Notes: generated by a model not told the origin, from the letters alone. A stretch of 64,000 nucleotides of DNA from Streptomyces oceani (GCF_001751245.1 NZ_LJGU01000136.1:1-64000); one strand, 5' to 3'; shown: positions 17,240 through 27,068, numbered from the stretch's first letter. Program-made: numbers and translations.

Positions 17240-18567
17240 CCGATGACGAGCGCACCTTCGAGGCACTACCGCCCGCCCGTGGCCAGGGCTTCGCGCGTAC
17301 GTGGTGGGGCCAGGCCTGGCTGCGCGCGCTGGAGGACACCGCCCTGGAGGCGGAACAGCTTCGCCGGGGACGACGCCACGCCCGCCAGGGTGCGGTGGGT
17401 GCGGTGACCGTACGCCCGGGGCGGATCACCGCGGTCGTACGTGACCGGGACGGCACACCCCACCGCTCGGACGTGCTCGTCCGGCAACTCCCCGACTCGG
17501 ACTGGGAGCTGCTGCTGGAAGTGATCACGGGAGAGGCCGGGCATCTGGCGGCGCTTCTCGACCAGGACCTGCCACCCCGATTGATCGAGGACGCCGCGAA
17601 CGCCGGCGTGGAGCTGTTGCCCGGTATCGGCGAGCTGGAGCCCGAGTGTGCCTGCGATGCCTGGGACCACTGCCCGCACACCGCCGCGCTGAGCTACCAG
17701 GTGGCGCGGGTGCTGGACCAGAGTCCGCTGACGCTTCTGCTGCTACGGGGCCGGGGTGAACGGGCCCTGTTGGCCGAGCTGCAGACACGCGCGTCGGCCG
17801 AGCCCGGCAAGCGTCCCGACGACCTCGGCGCGGTCGCCGGAGGGGTGAGTGCGTACGCGACCGGCGCGGCTGACTCCTCCGGAAGGGAAACGCCGGCGGA
17901 CCAACCGGGAGTTCCGGCCGAGGAGGCGTTCGTCCTCGGCGCCATCCTGCCGCCCCTCCCCTCCCTGCCACCGCCCGTGTCCGCACCCGGCAGGCCGCCC
18001 GTGCTGAGCGGCGGTTCGCCGCCCCCGTCGGAGGCCGGCGTGGACGTCACGGCGCTCGAGTTCCTGGCCTGGGCCGCCGCCGTACGGGCTCACCGGGCAC
18101 TCGGTGACGCGCTCACGCCCGAGCATGCCCGGAACCCTCCGGAAGCGCCGCTGACGCCCGCGGAGGACGCCGTACGACTGGCCGCGCTGGACCCCGAGGA
18201 ACGGATCGCCGCCCGGCTGGCCAGCGGCAGCGGGCGCAGCCGGGTCGGGCTCGACAGGGCCGTGCGTGCGTGGAAGTTCGGCGGGCGCCGAGCACTGGCC
18301 GTACTCGAGGGCGACTGGCGGCCGTCGGCGGAGGCCTCGGCTCGGGCCCGTGCCCAGGTGGCCACGGCGTGGCCGGAGGCGGAGGGCCGTCCCGCACTGC
18401 GCGTCGACGGCAGTCACTGGACGGTGGTGGGCGAGGAGGTGCAACTGCGCTACGGACCGCGGGGGCGCTGGTGGCCGTACCGCTGGGAGGGAGGCGCGTG
18501 GTGGCCGGCCGGGTCCTCCGAGGCGGACCCCGCCACCGCGCTGGCGCTGCTCCGCACGCCTCGCTGA
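17236..18567 (+). CDS. SWIM zinc-finger protein, SNF2 partner
   Basis: This 443-residue protein contains CACDAWDHCPH (about residues 139-149), which fits the CxC...CxH zinc-binding pattern of SWIM domains. Upstream is the typical FARTWWGQAWLRALE segment. A Pro-rich linker at about 215-270 separates a C-terminal helical region. SWIM proteins are thought to bind DNA or protein and are often encoded next to SNF2 helicases. The TTG start at 17236 overlaps the helicase stop by TTGA and has GGAGGGGA just before it; the longer open frame has no better start. A hairpin terminator follows at 18611. Confidence 0.88.
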   Translation: MTDDERTFEALPPARGQGFARTWWGQAWLRALEDTALEAEQLRRGRRHARQGAVGAVTVRPGRITAVVRDRDGTPHRSDVLVRQLPDSDWELLLEVITGEAGHLAALLDQDLPPRLIEDAANAGVELLPGIGELEPECACDAWDHCPHTAALSYQVARVLDQSPLTLLLLRGRGERALLAELQTRASAEPGKRPDDLGAVAGGVSAYATGAADSSGRETPADQPGVPAEEAFVLGAILPPLPSLPPPVSAPGRPPVLSGGSPPPSEAGVDVTALEFLAWAAAVRAHRALGDALTPEHARNPPEAPLTPAEDAVRLAALDPEERIAARLASGSGRSRVGLDRAVRAWKFGGRRALAVLEGDWRPSAEASARARAQVATAWPEAEGRPALRVDGSHWTVVGEEVQLRYGPRGRWWPYRWEGGAWWPAGSSEADPATALALLRTPR

Positions 18568-18610
18568 GCGCGACGGGCGACACGTGACGGGGGTCGGGTG
18601 CGACACCGTC

Positions 18611-18645
18611 GGAGCGCGTCGCGCTACCGCGCCGCGACGCGCTCC
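18611..18645. terminator. bidirectional terminator between convergent genes
   Basis: A perfect 13-bp inverted repeat (18611-18623 with 18633-18645) and a 9-nt loop lie between the ends of the SWIM gene and the convergent SGNH hydrolase gene. Confidence 0.75.
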
Positions 18646-18725
18646 GGGGTGCCGGCCGGAGTCGGCACTCCACCGACTCCCGGAGGAAACCGCCCGTGGG
18701 CGTTACCGGAACTCGCTCGTCCAGC

Positions 18726-19526
18726 TCAGGCCAGGCCCTCGAGGACCGGGTAGTAGCCGCCGGACTGACCGGCGGCGGTGGGGTGGTAGGAGTCACCGAT
18801 CGGGAAGGTGACGCTGTGCAGCCACTCGTCCGCGGAACAGATCTCGTGGCCGGTGAAGTTGGTCCGGACGTCGCCGTAGTCGAAGCCATGGTCGGCGGCG
18901 CGCTTCGAGGTCACGTCGCTCAGTTGGTCCGCGACACCGTTGATGGCGGCGCGTGACTCCTCGCTGAGGCCCACCGAGCAACTGCCGTTCAGTTCGTACA
19001 TCCTGGGGTATCCCAGCACGACGACCTGAGCGGAGGGAGCCTTCTCGGAGATGGCGGAGTAGACGGCGTCCAGCTTCCCCGGGAGGGTGTTGGACACGTA
19101 GTTGCTGGCTTCGTCCATGCGCGTCAGGCAGGCACTTTCGCCCTGGAGTACGCAGGTCTGCATGGCGTCGGCGAATCCGGCGTCGTTCCCCCCGATGCTG
19201 ATGCTCACCAGACTGGTGGAACTGTCGAGGGGGCCGAGCTGATTGGCGATCACATCGTCGGTGACGGCGCCGGAGCAAGCGGTGAAGTCGAAGGAGCTGG
19301 GAGAGTTCTCGGCACTCCACAACTCCGGGTAGGCGTTGGGACTGCGTTTGCAATCTCCACTGTCGGGATCGTAGTCACCGGCCCCCACGCCGGAGGAGTA
19401 CGAGTCGCCGAGTGCGACATACGAAGGGGCTGCCTCCGCCGCGTCGGCAGCGACAGCCCCGGTGGTGGTGAGTCCCAGGAAAACGGTCGCGGTGGTCGCT
19501 GTGGTAGCCCATCTTTGCAGCTTCAC
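18726..19526 (-). CDS. secreted SGNH/GDSL-family esterase or lipase
   Basis: The 266-residue protein has a signal peptide (about residues 1-30, ending near AADAAEA). Block I is LGDSYSSGVGAG with the nucleophile Ser; the block III equivalent is ISIGGNDAGF; block V is DSYHPTAAGQ with catalytic Asp and His. Several Cys (DCKRSP, FTACSGA, CSVGL and others) suggest disulfides. The architecture matches secreted Streptomyces SGNH lipases/esterases, which cleave acyl esters extracellularly. It is monocistronic. Confidence 0.9.
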   Translation of the reverse strand: MKLQRWATTATTATVFLGLTTTGAVAADAAEAAPSYVALGDSYSSGVGAGDYDPDSGDCKRSPNAYPELWSAENSPSSFDFTACSGAVTDDVIANQLGPLDSSTSLVSISIGGNDAGFADAMQTCVLQGESACLTRMDEASNYVSNTLPGKLDAVYSAISEKAPSAQVVVLGYPRMYELNGSCSVGLSEESRAAINGVADQLSDVTSKRAADHGFDYGDVRTNFTGHEICSADEWLHSVTFPIGDSYHPTAAGQSGGYYPVLEGLA

Positions 19527-19682
19527 GTGCGCCTCTCATCGGTCACAGGAGAGAGCTTCTGACGTGACGAGTAATAGCAGCACGGCGGCAGTTGGAGAAG
19601 TACGCGGACAGCGCGCACACCTAATGTCGGGCTTCTTCCCCGACCGCAGACCGGACAATGCTCCGCAGCGGGTGACAAACCG

Positions 19683-20465
19683 TCAGAGCGCGTCGTACAG
19701 CTTCTGTCCCTCGCCGGCGGTGAGGCTGCACGTGACCGTGCGCATGCCCATCCGCACACCGGATGCCTTCGGGTACTGCACCAAGGTGCCGCCGACCGTG
19801 GATTCGCCCTGTGCCGCGTCCCGCATCGGTCCCTCGCACAGTGCGTCCGCCCTTTCCCGCACGGCGGAGTCGGTGTCGTACTCCTTGTCCAACTTCTCCT
19901 GGTGCACCACTTCCGCGTCGTGTGCGGCGGAGCACTCCACCGGTTCGCCCTGTCCCTGCCCCTCCGCGATGTCGAAGCAGTCCCCGACGTCCATCTGGAA
20001 GGCCGGCCTGGGGCCGTCCGAGGGAGTCGGCATGATGTCCTCGAAGTCCCGAGGACTCTCCTCCTCCGTCGGATAGTCGTCCGTCGGGTAGTCGTCCGGG
20101 GGGTAGTCCTCGGGCTCGCCGCTGTCGGTGGGCAGCGGCTCAGCGGAGCTCTCCGTCGTCGTCGGGGTGGGTGAGCCTCCCGCCTCCGTGCTTCCGCCGT
20201 CCCCCCGGAAGACCAGCACCGCGCTGGTTATCAGGGCGACGGCCACCACCGCGGAGATCACGATGGCGACCACCGCCCGCCGGCCGTTACCACCCGGCGG
20301 CGGAGGGGGTGGTGCGCTGCCCGGAGGCCCGAAACCTCCCGACCCGGGCGGACCGAAACCACCCATGGGACCGGGACCGCCGGGCGGCGGCGGGTAATTG
20401 TGGAACGGCGGTTGACCGGGCGGCGGTTGGATGGGTGGTTGACTCGGCGGAGGCGGCAACGACAT
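19683..20465 (-). CDS. Pro-rich single-pass membrane protein with extracytoplasmic Cys domain
   Basis: This 260-residue protein has a cytoplasmic Pro/Gly-rich N-terminus (1-60), one membrane helix (about 63-86), an acidic linker with repeated DDYPTDDYP units (about 115-135) and an external domain with paired Cys (VGDCFDI, VECSAAHDAEVV, ALCEGP, TVTCSL). That C-terminal domain resembles septum-formation/DUF4190-associated domains of actinomycetes. The role is unknown; exposure at the cell surface is the firm prediction. Confidence 0.72.
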   Translation of the reverse strand: MSLPPPPSQPPIQPPPGQPPFHNYPPPPGGPGPMGGFGPPGSGGFGPPGSAPPPPPPGGNGRRAVVAIVISAVVAVALITSAVLVFRGDGGSTEAGGSPTPTTTESSAEPLPTDSGEPEDYPPDDYPTDDYPTEEESPRDFEDIMPTPSDGPRPAFQMDVGDCFDIAEGQGQGEPVECSAAHDAEVVHQEKLDKEYDTDSAVRERADALCEGPMRDAAQGESTVGGTLVQYPKASGVRMGMRTVTCSLTAGEGQKLYDAL

Positions 20466-20993
20466 GAACCCATTCTGTCATGCCTTCCTCACACACTGCG
20501 ATCAAGGGTGACCCCGGGGCGGAGGGCGTAGCCGCCGGGGCAACCGAGTTCGCGGGCCGGTCGAAACGGGACGACCCCGGCAGGCTTCCGCGCCAACTCC
20601 GGCGACTCCTCACCGGGTGATGCCGACACATTCCGCGATCCGATCCACACACGGCGAGTCCGCAGGCGGGAGTAATTCCCACGGGAATTCGTCGGCACGC
20701 TGCCCCTTTCCGTCCACCGGGCGGGCCGTGCCACGCCTCGCATCCGGGACGTGCCCTGCACGTTCGTACAAGGGGTCGGATTTCTACCGTAATTTCAGTA
20801 ATCACTGACCCAGCATCCCGTGTGCAATGAGGGGAGCGGTTCCGCCCGAACGGGTTCACGGTGCCCTCAACGGTCGTCAACTCCCCTCGCACAAAAGGAG
20901 TTTGACAGGGCCGCATATGACAACGACAGAGTGCCGGGTATGATTCCGTAATTTGCAACCTGTTCCTTGCCATTCGCCGGCCCCGGGCCGCAT
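20466..20993. other. intergenic region with two CCGTAATTT copies
   Basis: About 530 bp without a convincing gene, less GC-rich than its surroundings. The nonamer CCGTAATTT occurs at 20787-20795 and 20946-20954 in direct orientation. The second copy is about 40 bases before the ATPase gene and may be promoter or regulator DNA. Confidence 0.4.
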
Positions 20994-21473
20994 AGTGTCC
21001 TGGTGGCTTCCCCCCATGAGGCGCTCCCCGTCGAGTGCAGCGTCGCACCGAGCGTCGCGCGCCCGCTCAGGGACGCGTTCCACCTGCCGGCTCTCGACGC
21101 CTCGGTCTCCGAGGCGCGTCGCCTGGTGTTGGAGCGGCTGCGTGAGTGGGGCGTCGCCGCGGACTCCCGGGACAACGCGCAGCTGTTGGTTTCCGAGCTG
21201 TTCACCAACGCGGTGCGGCACACGGACAGCGAGAAGGTCAGCTGTGAGCTGTGGGTGATCGGGGTGCGGCTGCGCCTGGAGGTGACGGACGAGGGCGGCG
21301 GGGAACCACTCCAGCGGCCGTGCGGTGCGAACGCGGTGGACACCGAGGGCGAGAACGGCCGAGGGCTGCTGCTGGTCAGCGTACTGGCGGACGAATGGGG
21401 GATAAGGCCCGACGAGCACGCGCAGGGCCACGCCGTGTGGGCCGAGCTGCCGTGCGACCGTACGGTTGACTGA
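20994..21473 (+). CDS. HATPase_c regulatory protein (RsbW/SpoIIAB-like)
   Basis: This soluble protein of about 159 residues has the GHKL fold: the N-box ELFTNAVRHT (about 70), the G1 box VTDEGGGEP (about 95) and the G2 region ENGRGLLLVSVLAD (about 123). Such stand-alone proteins in Streptomyces act as anti-sigma factors or switch kinases in stress and development. No sigma or anti-anti-sigma gene is adjacent, so the partner is unknown. The start is uncertain: GTG 20994 and GTG 21003 both lack a clear Shine-Dalgarno, and a leaderless transcript is possible. Confidence 0.78.
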   Translation, partial: SVLVASPHEALPVECSVAPSVARPLRDAFHLPALDASVSEARRLVLERLREWGVAADSRDNAQLLVSELFTNAVRHTDSEKVSCELWVIGVRLRLEVTDEGGGEPLQRPCGANAVDTEGENGRGLLLVSVLADEWGIRPDEHAQGHAVWAELPCDRTVD

Positions 21474-21779
21474 CCGAGGGAGGTCTCGCACCGGTAGCAC
21501 CTACGCACTGCCAGCATGACGGCGTGAGCGCCCGGTCAGCCTGCGACAGCGAGCGGGCGACGCTCAGCCGAAGCTGGCGGACACCTCGGCTCCGACCCGC
21601 CTCTTTGCCTGCCTCGCGCAGCCTGAGCTGCGATCTTCCGGCGCGAGCGTTATGCGGTCGCAACCTGCCCGCCCGGGACAGACAGCGGTGCCGATGGCAG
21701 TATGCAGCGCAACTTACCGATCTTGTCGGATCGACACCGGTCGGTCGGAAAGCCGAGGCATCCACCCTCTGGAGGAACT
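21474..21779. other. intergenic leader before the amino-acid ABC operon
   Basis: About 300 bp that should hold the promoter of the downstream importer. GGAGGA at 21771-21776 is its ribosome site. I see no gene or clear operator. Confidence 0.35.
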
Positions 21780-22610
21780 GTGTCATCCCCCCGTACGTCA
21801 CGCAGGTCGCTGTCTCTCGTGGCCGCCGCCCTCTCCGTGGGACTGCTGGCCGCCACCACCGCGTGCACGAGCACCGAGAGCACGGGCGGCGACGGGTCCG
21901 AAGTCTCGCTGGTGGAACCCGGCAAGCTGACCACCTGCACGCACCTCCCGTACGAACCGTTCCAGGTCAAGAAGGACGACGAGATCGTCGGCTTCGACGT
22001 GGACATCGTCGACCTGGTCGCCAAGTCGCTCGACGTCGAGCAGAAGATCGTGGACACGCCGTTCGAGGGCATTCAGTCCGGTGAGGATCTGAACGCCAAC
22101 AAGTGCGACCTCGCCGCCGCCGGCATGACGATCACGGACACCAGGAAGAAGAACCTCGACTTCAGCGATCCGTACTTCGACGCCACCCAGGCTCTCCTGG
22201 TCAAGAAGGGCAAGAAGTACGACTCCTTCGAGGACCTCAAGGGCAAGAAGCTCGGTGTCCAGCAGGCCACCACGGGAGCGACCTACGCCAAGGAGAACGC
22301 CAAGGGCGTCGAGTTGGTGCAGTTCGAGGACCTCGCGCTGCTGCTGACCGCGGTCAAGACGGGGCAGGTGGACGCGGCCATCAACGACAACGGGGTGCTT
22401 TTCGACTACGTCAAGCAGAACGACAAGACCGAGGTCACCACCGAGATGGACACCGGCGAGCACTACGGCATCGGCGTCCGCAAGGGCAACGACGCGCTGC
22501 GCAAGGAGATCAACTCGGTGCTCAAGAAGTCCAAGAAGGACGGCAGCTACGACAAGATCTACAAGAAGTGGTTCGGCAAGGCCCCCGAGGGAGCGAACAG
22601 TGACAAGTAA
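21780..22610 (+). CDS. polar amino-acid ABC transporter substrate-binding lipoprotein
   Basis: The 276-residue lipoprotein has a signal with lipobox LLAATTAC. The mature part is an SBP_bac_3 domain: DEIVGFDVDIVDLVAK, then AAGMTITDTRKKNLDFSDPYF, in separate adjoining blocks typical of glutamate, glutamine or arginine binders. The start is GTG 21780 after GGAGGA. The permease GTG overlaps its end by 11 bases. The exact amino acid cannot be deduced from sequence. Confidence 0.9.
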   Translation: MSSPRTSRRSLSLVAAALSVGLLAATTACTSTESTGGDGSEVSLVEPGKLTTCTHLPYEPFQVKKDDEIVGFDVDIVDLVAKSLDVEQKIVDTPFEGIQSGEDLNANKCDLAAAGMTITDTRKKNLDFSDPYFDATQALLVKKGKKYDSFEDLKGKKLGVQQATTGATYAKENAKGVELVQFEDLALLLTAVKTGQVDAAINDNGVLFDYVKQNDKTEVTTEMDTGEHYGIGVRKGNDALRKEINSVLKKSKKDGSYDKIYKKWFGKAPEGANSDK

Positions 22611-23391
22611 GCTCTCCCGGCGCCAGCGGGCGAAGCTCATACGCACGGTGCAGTACGGCGTGCTCGCGCTCGTGGTGCTCGTGTTCGCGTTCGCCGCGAA
22701 CTGGGGCGAGATCCAGCGCGCGTTCTTCGACCTCGAAGTCGCCAAGGACCAGTTCCCGGACATCGTCACCACCGCGCTGCTCAACACCGTCATCTACACC
22801 GCGCTCGGCTTCGCCTTCGGGCTAGCCCTCGGCCTGGTGCTGGCACTGATGCGGCTGTCCAAGGTGCCGCCCTACCGGTGGCTGTCGATCGCCTACATCG
22901 AGTTCTTCCGTGGCGTCCCCGCGCTGCTCGTCTTCATCGCGCTGGGCTTCGGCGTGCCGCTGGCCTTCCAGGTCGCCATCAACCAGTACGCCACCGTCAT
23001 GCTCGCCCTGGGTCTGGTCGGCGCGGCCTACATCGCCGAGACGATCCGGGCCGGAATCCAGGCGGTCCCCAAGGGCCAGCTCGAGGCGGCACGTTCGCTC
23101 GGGATGTCGCAGGGCCGGGCGATGATCTCCATCGTCATCCCGCAGGCGTTCCGGATCGTGCTCCCGCCGCTGACCAACGAGCTGATCCTGCTGACCAAGG
23201 ACTCCTCGCTGGTCTACCTGCTGGGCCTGTCGCTGACCCAGTACGAACTCGCCAAGTTCGGCCGGGACGCGCTGAACGAGAATCGCAGCCTGACCCCGAT
23301 CCTGATCGCCGGGCTGCTGTATCTGGTCATCACCCTCCCGCTGGGGCACCTGGTGCGCCGGCTGGAGGCCCGTACGGCGAAGGCCAGGTGA
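22600..23391 (+). CDS. polar amino-acid ABC transporter permease
   Basis: This 263-residue HisM/GlnP-type permease has about five membrane helices. The EAA loop reads [20 protein letters not shown] (about 168), which contacts the ATPase. It has an N-terminal basic tail. Overlap with the binding-protein gene and only 5 bases to the ATPase gene show a three-gene operon. A single permease gene implies a homodimeric channel. Confidence 0.9.
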   Translation: MTSKLSRRQRAKLIRTVQYGVLALVVLVFAFAANWGEIQRAFFDLEVAKDQFPDIVTTALLNTVIYTALGFAFGLALGLVLALMRLSKVPPYRWLSIAYIEFFRGVPALLVFIALGFGVPLAFQVAINQYATVMLALGLVGAAYIAETIRAGIQAVPKGQLEAARSLGMSQGRAMISIVIPQAFRIVLPPLTNELILLTKDSSLVYLLGLSLTQYELAKFGRDALNENRSLTPILIAGLLYLVITLPLGHLVRRLEARTAKAR

Positions 23392-23396
23392 GGGAC

Positions 23397-24200
23397 ATGG
23401 CAGAGAACATCACGAAGCTGGACAAGGGCCCGGAGGCGCCGGCCGCCGAGGCCATCCGGCTGGAGGGACTGCACAAGTCCTTCGGCGAGCTGGAGGTGCT
23501 GAGCGGCATCGACCTGGACGTCCGGCGCGGCGAGGTCGTCTGTGTCATCGGACCGTCTGGTTCCGGGAAGTCGACCCTGCTGCGCTGCGTGAACCTGCTG
23601 GAGGAGCCGACCTCCGGCAAGGTGGTCGTCGCCGGTACCGAGGTCACCGACCCGGACGTGGACATCGACCGGGTACGCCGCCGCATCGGTATGGTCTTCC
23701 AGTCCTTCAACCTCTTCCCGCACCTGACCGCGCTGGACAACCTCACGATCGCCCAACGCCGGGTGCTGGGCCGGGACCAGGCGGTGGCGGAACGGACCGC
23801 GCGGCACAACCTGGAGCGCGTCGGACTGACCGACAAGGAGTCCGCCTACCCCTCGAAGCTCTCCGGCGGACAGCAGCAGCGGGTGGCGATCGCCCGGGCC
23901 CTGTCGATGGAGCCGGAGCTGATGCTCTTCGACGAACCGACCTCGGCGCTCGACCCGGAGCTGGTCGGGGACGTGCTGGCCGTCATGCGCACCCTCGCCC
24001 GGGAGGGCATGACCATGTTGGTGGTCACCCACGAGATGAGCTTCGCGCGCGAGGTCGCGGACCGTGTGGTGTTCATGGACGAGGGGGTCATCGTGGAGGA
24101 GGGGGCGCCGGCTCAGGTGGTCGGTGATCCGCAGCAGCCGCGTACCAGGGAGTTCCTCTCCCGGGTGCTGGACCCGGCGGCGGCACAGCTCTCCGAGTGA
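23397..24200 (+). CDS. polar amino-acid ABC transporter ATP-binding protein
   Basis: This 267-residue ATPase has Walker [10 protein letters not shown] (about 54), signature LSGGQQQR (about 157), Walker [13 protein letters not shown] (about 179) and the H-loop VVTHEMSFA (about 211). It is of the GlnQ/ArtP type and energises import of the substrate captured by the upstream lipoprotein. The ATG at 23397 follows the permease stop closely with AGGGAC as ribosome site. Two hairpins follow the stop. Confidence 0.92.
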   Translation: MAENITKLDKGPEAPAAEAIRLEGLHKSFGELEVLSGIDLDVRRGEVVCVIGPSGSGKSTLLRCVNLLEEPTSGKVVVAGTEVTDPDVDIDRVRRRIGMVFQSFNLFPHLTALDNLTIAQRRVLGRDQAVAERTARHNLERVGLTDKESAYPSKLSGGQQQRVAIARALSMEPELMLFDEPTSALDPELVGDVLAVMRTLAREGMTMLVVTHEMSFAREVADRVVFMDEGVIVEEGAPAQVVGDPQQPRTREFLSRVLDPAAAQLSE

Positions 24201-24210
24201 TCGTGGCTTA

Positions 24211-24237
24211 GCGGGTGACCGGCCTCGCGTCACCCGC
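24211..24237. terminator. terminator hairpin after the amino-acid ABC operon
   Basis: A 9-bp perfect stem (24211-24219 with 24229-24237) lies 10 bases after the ATPase stop codon. Confidence 0.65.
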
Positions 24238-24255
24238 CCGGCCGGTCCGGTGCCG

Positions 24256-24297
24256 ACGGTTGGCTGGCGGACCGCGGCGTGTCCGCCGGCCAACCGT
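24256..24297. terminator. long bidirectional terminator before the xylA end
   Basis: A 17-bp stem with one G-T-type mismatch (24256-24272 with 24281-24297) and an 8-nt loop sits between the convergent importer operon and xylA. It should stop transcription from both sides. Confidence 0.8.
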
Positions 24298-24334
24298 GGT
24301 GGAGGCGTACGGGCGACCCGGGTGGCGTCGCCTG

Positions 24335-25507
24335 TCAGCCGCGCACACCCAACAGGTGGTCCATCGCCAGCTGATCCAGTCGTTCGAAGCCCATGCCGCG
24401 CTCCCCCGCACGTTCCGGGTCGAAGTCCTCGAAGGCCGCGCGATCCGCGCGCAGCGCCGTCGGTGTCTCGCCCACGTCCAGCGTGGGGCGGGCGAGTTCG
24501 TCCAGCCCGGACACCCGCAGTGCCTCCCGCACCTCCGGGTCGGCGCGGAAGGCCGCGGCCCGCTCCCGGAGGATCAAGTAGTTGCGCATGCACCCCGCCG
24601 CGGAGTCCCACACTCCCTCCGGGCCCTCGGTGCGCGGCGGCTTGAAGTCGAAGTGCCGCGGCCCGTCGTACCCCGCGCTCTCCAGCAGGTCCACCAGCCA
24701 GAAGGCTGCCCGCAGGTCACCGGCGCCGAAGCGCAGGTCCTGGTCGTACTTGACACCGGACTGCCCGTTCAGGTCGATGTGGTAGAGCTTGCCGGCCCAC
24801 AGGGCTTGGGCGATGCCGTGCGGCACGTTCAGCCCCGCCATCTGCTCGTGCCCGACTTCCGGGTTCACCCCGAACAGCGCCGGCCGCTCCAGGCGTTCGA
24901 TGAATGCCAGCGCGTGCCCGACGGTGGGCAACAGGATGTCACCACGCGGTTCGTTGGGCTTCGGCTCGAGGGCGAAACGCAGGTCGTACCCCCGCTCTGT
25001 GACGTACTCGCCGAGCAGGTCGAAGGCTTCCTTCAACCGCGCGAGTGCCGCCCGCACGTCCTTGGCGGCCCCGGACTCGCTGCCCTCGCGACCGCCCCAA
25101 GCGACGTACGTACGTGCCCCCAGCTCGGCGGCCAGGTCGATGTTGCGCATGGTCTTGCGCAGGGCGTAGCGCCGCACCGAGCGGTCGTTCGCGGTGAACG
25201 CGCCGTCCTTGAACACGGGATGCGTGAAGAGGTTGGTGGTGGCCATCGGCACGGTCATGCCGGCACTGTCCAGCGCCTGGCGGAACTGCCGGACCCGCGC
25301 GGTTCGTTCGGCCTCCGTGCTGGAATGCGGGATGAGGTCGTCGTCATGGAAGGTGACGCCGTACGCTCCCAGTTCGCCGAGCCGGCGGACGGCGTCCACC
25401 GGGTCGAGGGGCGCGCGGGTGGCGTCGCCGAAGGGGTCTCGGCCCTGCCAACCGACGGTCCACAGACCGAAGCTGAACTTGTCCGCCTGGACGGGTTGGT
25501 ACGTCAT
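24335..25507 (-). CDS. xylA: xylose isomerase
   Basis: This 390-residue class I xylose isomerase interconverts D-xylose and D-xylulose (also glucose and fructose) in the cytoplasm using two divalent metals. Family blocks are [29 protein letters not shown] with the catalytic His, [10 protein letters not shown] with metal-binding Glu, and HIDLNGQ plus HFDFKPPR. The length is that of Streptomyces enzymes. ATG 25507 (MTYQPV) is preferred over 25522, because GGAG lies 9 bases before it and homologues start there. It is divergent from xylB across a 80-bp spacer with an operator-like palindrome. Confidence 0.95.
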   Translation of the reverse strand: MTYQPVQADKFSFGLWTVGWQGRDPFGDATRAPLDPVDAVRRLGELGAYGVTFHDDDLIPHSSTEAERTARVRQFRQALDSAGMTVPMATTNLFTHPVFKDGAFTANDRSVRRYALRKTMRNIDLAAELGARTYVAWGGREGSESGAAKDVRAALARLKEAFDLLGEYVTERGYDLRFALEPKPNEPRGDILLPTVGHALAFIERLERPALFGVNPEVGHEQMAGLNVPHGIAQALWAGKLYHIDLNGQSGVKYDQDLRFGAGDLRAAFWLVDLLESAGYDGPRHFDFKPPRTEGPEGVWDSAAGCMRNYLILRERAAAFRADPEVREALRVSGLDELARPTLDVGETPTALRADRAAFEDFDPERAGERGMGFERLDQLAMDHLLGVRG

Positions 25508-25520
25508 AAGCCCCAACTCC

Positions 25521-25547
25521 ATTAGTCATTAGCCTTTACAAACTAGT
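25521..25547. promoter_or_regulatory. candidate XylR operator between xylA and xylB
   Basis: An AT-rich imperfect palindrome, with ATTAGT at one end and ACTAGT at the other, centred near 25534, lies in the short divergent spacer. Its TTTACAAACTA half resembles operators of ROK-type xylose repressors (ACAAACTAA cores). Such AT-rich DNA is conspicuous in this genome. The XylR assignment is inferred from position and similarity. Confidence 0.6.
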
Positions 25548-25589
25548 ATGCGAGCACCACCACGAAGAGGAAAGAGGGGCGAGTAGGCC

Positions 25590-27068
25590 GTGGCCGTACC
25601 CGAGGGACCGTTCGTCGTCGGCGTCGACAGCTCCACCCAGTCCACCAAGGTCCTGATCGTCGATTCCACGACCGGCGAGATCGTCGCCCGGGGCCAGGCG
25701 CCGCACACGGTGACTCCCGGCCCCGGCCACGAGTCCGACCCCGAGCAGTGGTGGACGGCACTCCGGGACGCCCTGGACCAGTGCGGCGATCTCGTGCACC
25801 GTGTCTCCGCGATCTCCGTAGGAGGCCAGCAGCACGGCCTGGTCACCCTGGACGCCGACGGTCGCCCGGTGCGCCCCGCGCTCTTGTGGAACGACGTGCG
25901 CTCCGCGCCCCAACGGGACCGGCTGGTCGAGGAGCTGGGCGGACCCCGGGAATGGGCGGAGCGGATGGGCAGCGTGCCGGCGCCCGCCTTCACCGTCACC
26001 AAGTGGGCCTGGCTGCGCGAGCACGAGCCGGAGAGCGTGGCGGCCACCAGAGCCGTGCGTCTGCCGCACGACTACCTCACCGAGCGCCTCACCGGCGAGG
26101 CCACGACCGACCGCGGCGACGCCTCGGGCACCGGCTGGTGGGCTTCCCGCTCGCAGACGTACGACGAACGGGTGCTGGAGCATGTCGGGCTCCCCCCGGA
26201 GCTGCTGCCGCGGGTGCTGGGACACGGCGAGGCCGCGGGCACCGTACGTCCCCAACTCCCGCTCCCGGCGGGCACGCTGGTGGCGACCGGGACGGGCGAC
26301 AACATGGCGGCGGCGGTGGGCCTGGGCCTGCGACCCGGACAGCCCGTGCTCAGCCTCGGCACCTCCGGCACGGTCTACTCCGTGTCCGACCATCGCCCAG
26401 CCGACCCGAGCGGCACGGTCTCCGGATTCGCCGACGCCGGCACCGGCTGGCTGCCGCTCGCCTGCACCCTCAACTGCACGCTGGCGGTGGACCGGGTCGC
26501 CGCCCTGCTGAACGTGCACCGCGAGGAGGTGTCGACCGGCGGCGAACTGACCATGTTCCCCTTCCTGGACGGCGAGCGCACGCCGAACCTGCCGTACGCC
26601 GCCGGGCTGTTGCACGGGCTGCGGCACGACACGGACAGCGGCCAGGTCCTGCAGGCGGCCTACGACGGCGCGGTCTTCGCCCTGCTGCGCGCGTTGGACC
26701 AGGTCCTCGGAGAGGACGGCGCCGAGGGCGGCACGTACGACGCCGCCCGCTCCGCGGACAGGAGCGGCGCGGAGACCCCGCTACTACTGATCGGCGGCGG
26801 CGCCAAGGGCACCGCCTGGCGACAGACCGTACTGCGGCTGTCCGGACGCCCGGTACAAGTGCCGCGCGCCGAGGAACTGGTCGCGCTGGGCGCCGCGGCA
26901 CAGGCCGCCGGCCTGCTGCTTGGGGAGGACGCGGCGGCGGTGGCGCGACGCTGGGACACCGCCGCGGGCATGGCCTATCCGGCGGTGCCCCGGGACGAGC
27001 CTACTCTGGAGCGGTTGACCAGCGCTCTCGCCGGTGCCGACACACTCCTGCGCGGCGCGCGTCCCTGA
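25590..27068 (+). CDS. xylB: xylulokinase
   Basis: This 492-residue FGGY-family kinase phosphorylates D-xylulose to xylulose 5-phosphate, feeding the pentose phosphate pathway. Visible motifs are VGVDSSTQSTKV (phosphate loop, N-terminus), a substrate region with SVGGQQHGLV, LSLGTSGTVYS, and the C-terminal signature LLIGGGAKGTAWRQ. The start is GTG 25590, preceded by a purine-rich GAGGGGCGAG. It is divergent from xylA and followed by the ROK regulator, forming a xylose utilisation locus. Confidence 0.94.
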   Translation: MAVPEGPFVVGVDSSTQSTKVLIVDSTTGEIVARGQAPHTVTPGPGHESDPEQWWTALRDALDQCGDLVHRVSAISVGGQQHGLVTLDADGRPVRPALLWNDVRSAPQRDRLVEELGGPREWAERMGSVPAPAFTVTKWAWLREHEPESVAATRAVRLPHDYLTERLTGEATTDRGDASGTGWWASRSQTYDERVLEHVGLPPELLPRVLGHGEAAGTVRPQLPLPAGTLVATGTGDNMAAAVGLGLRPGQPVLSLGTSGTVYSVSDHRPADPSGTVSGFADAGTGWLPLACTLNCTLAVDRVAALLNVHREEVSTGGELTMFPFLDGERTPNLPYAAGLLHGLRHDTDSGQVLQAAYDGAVFALLRALDQVLGEDGAEGGTYDAARSADRSGAETPLLLIGGGAKGTAWRQTVLRLSGRPVQVPRAEELVALGAAAQAAGLLLGEDAAAVARRWDTAAGMAYPAVPRDEPTLERLTSALAGADTLLRGARP

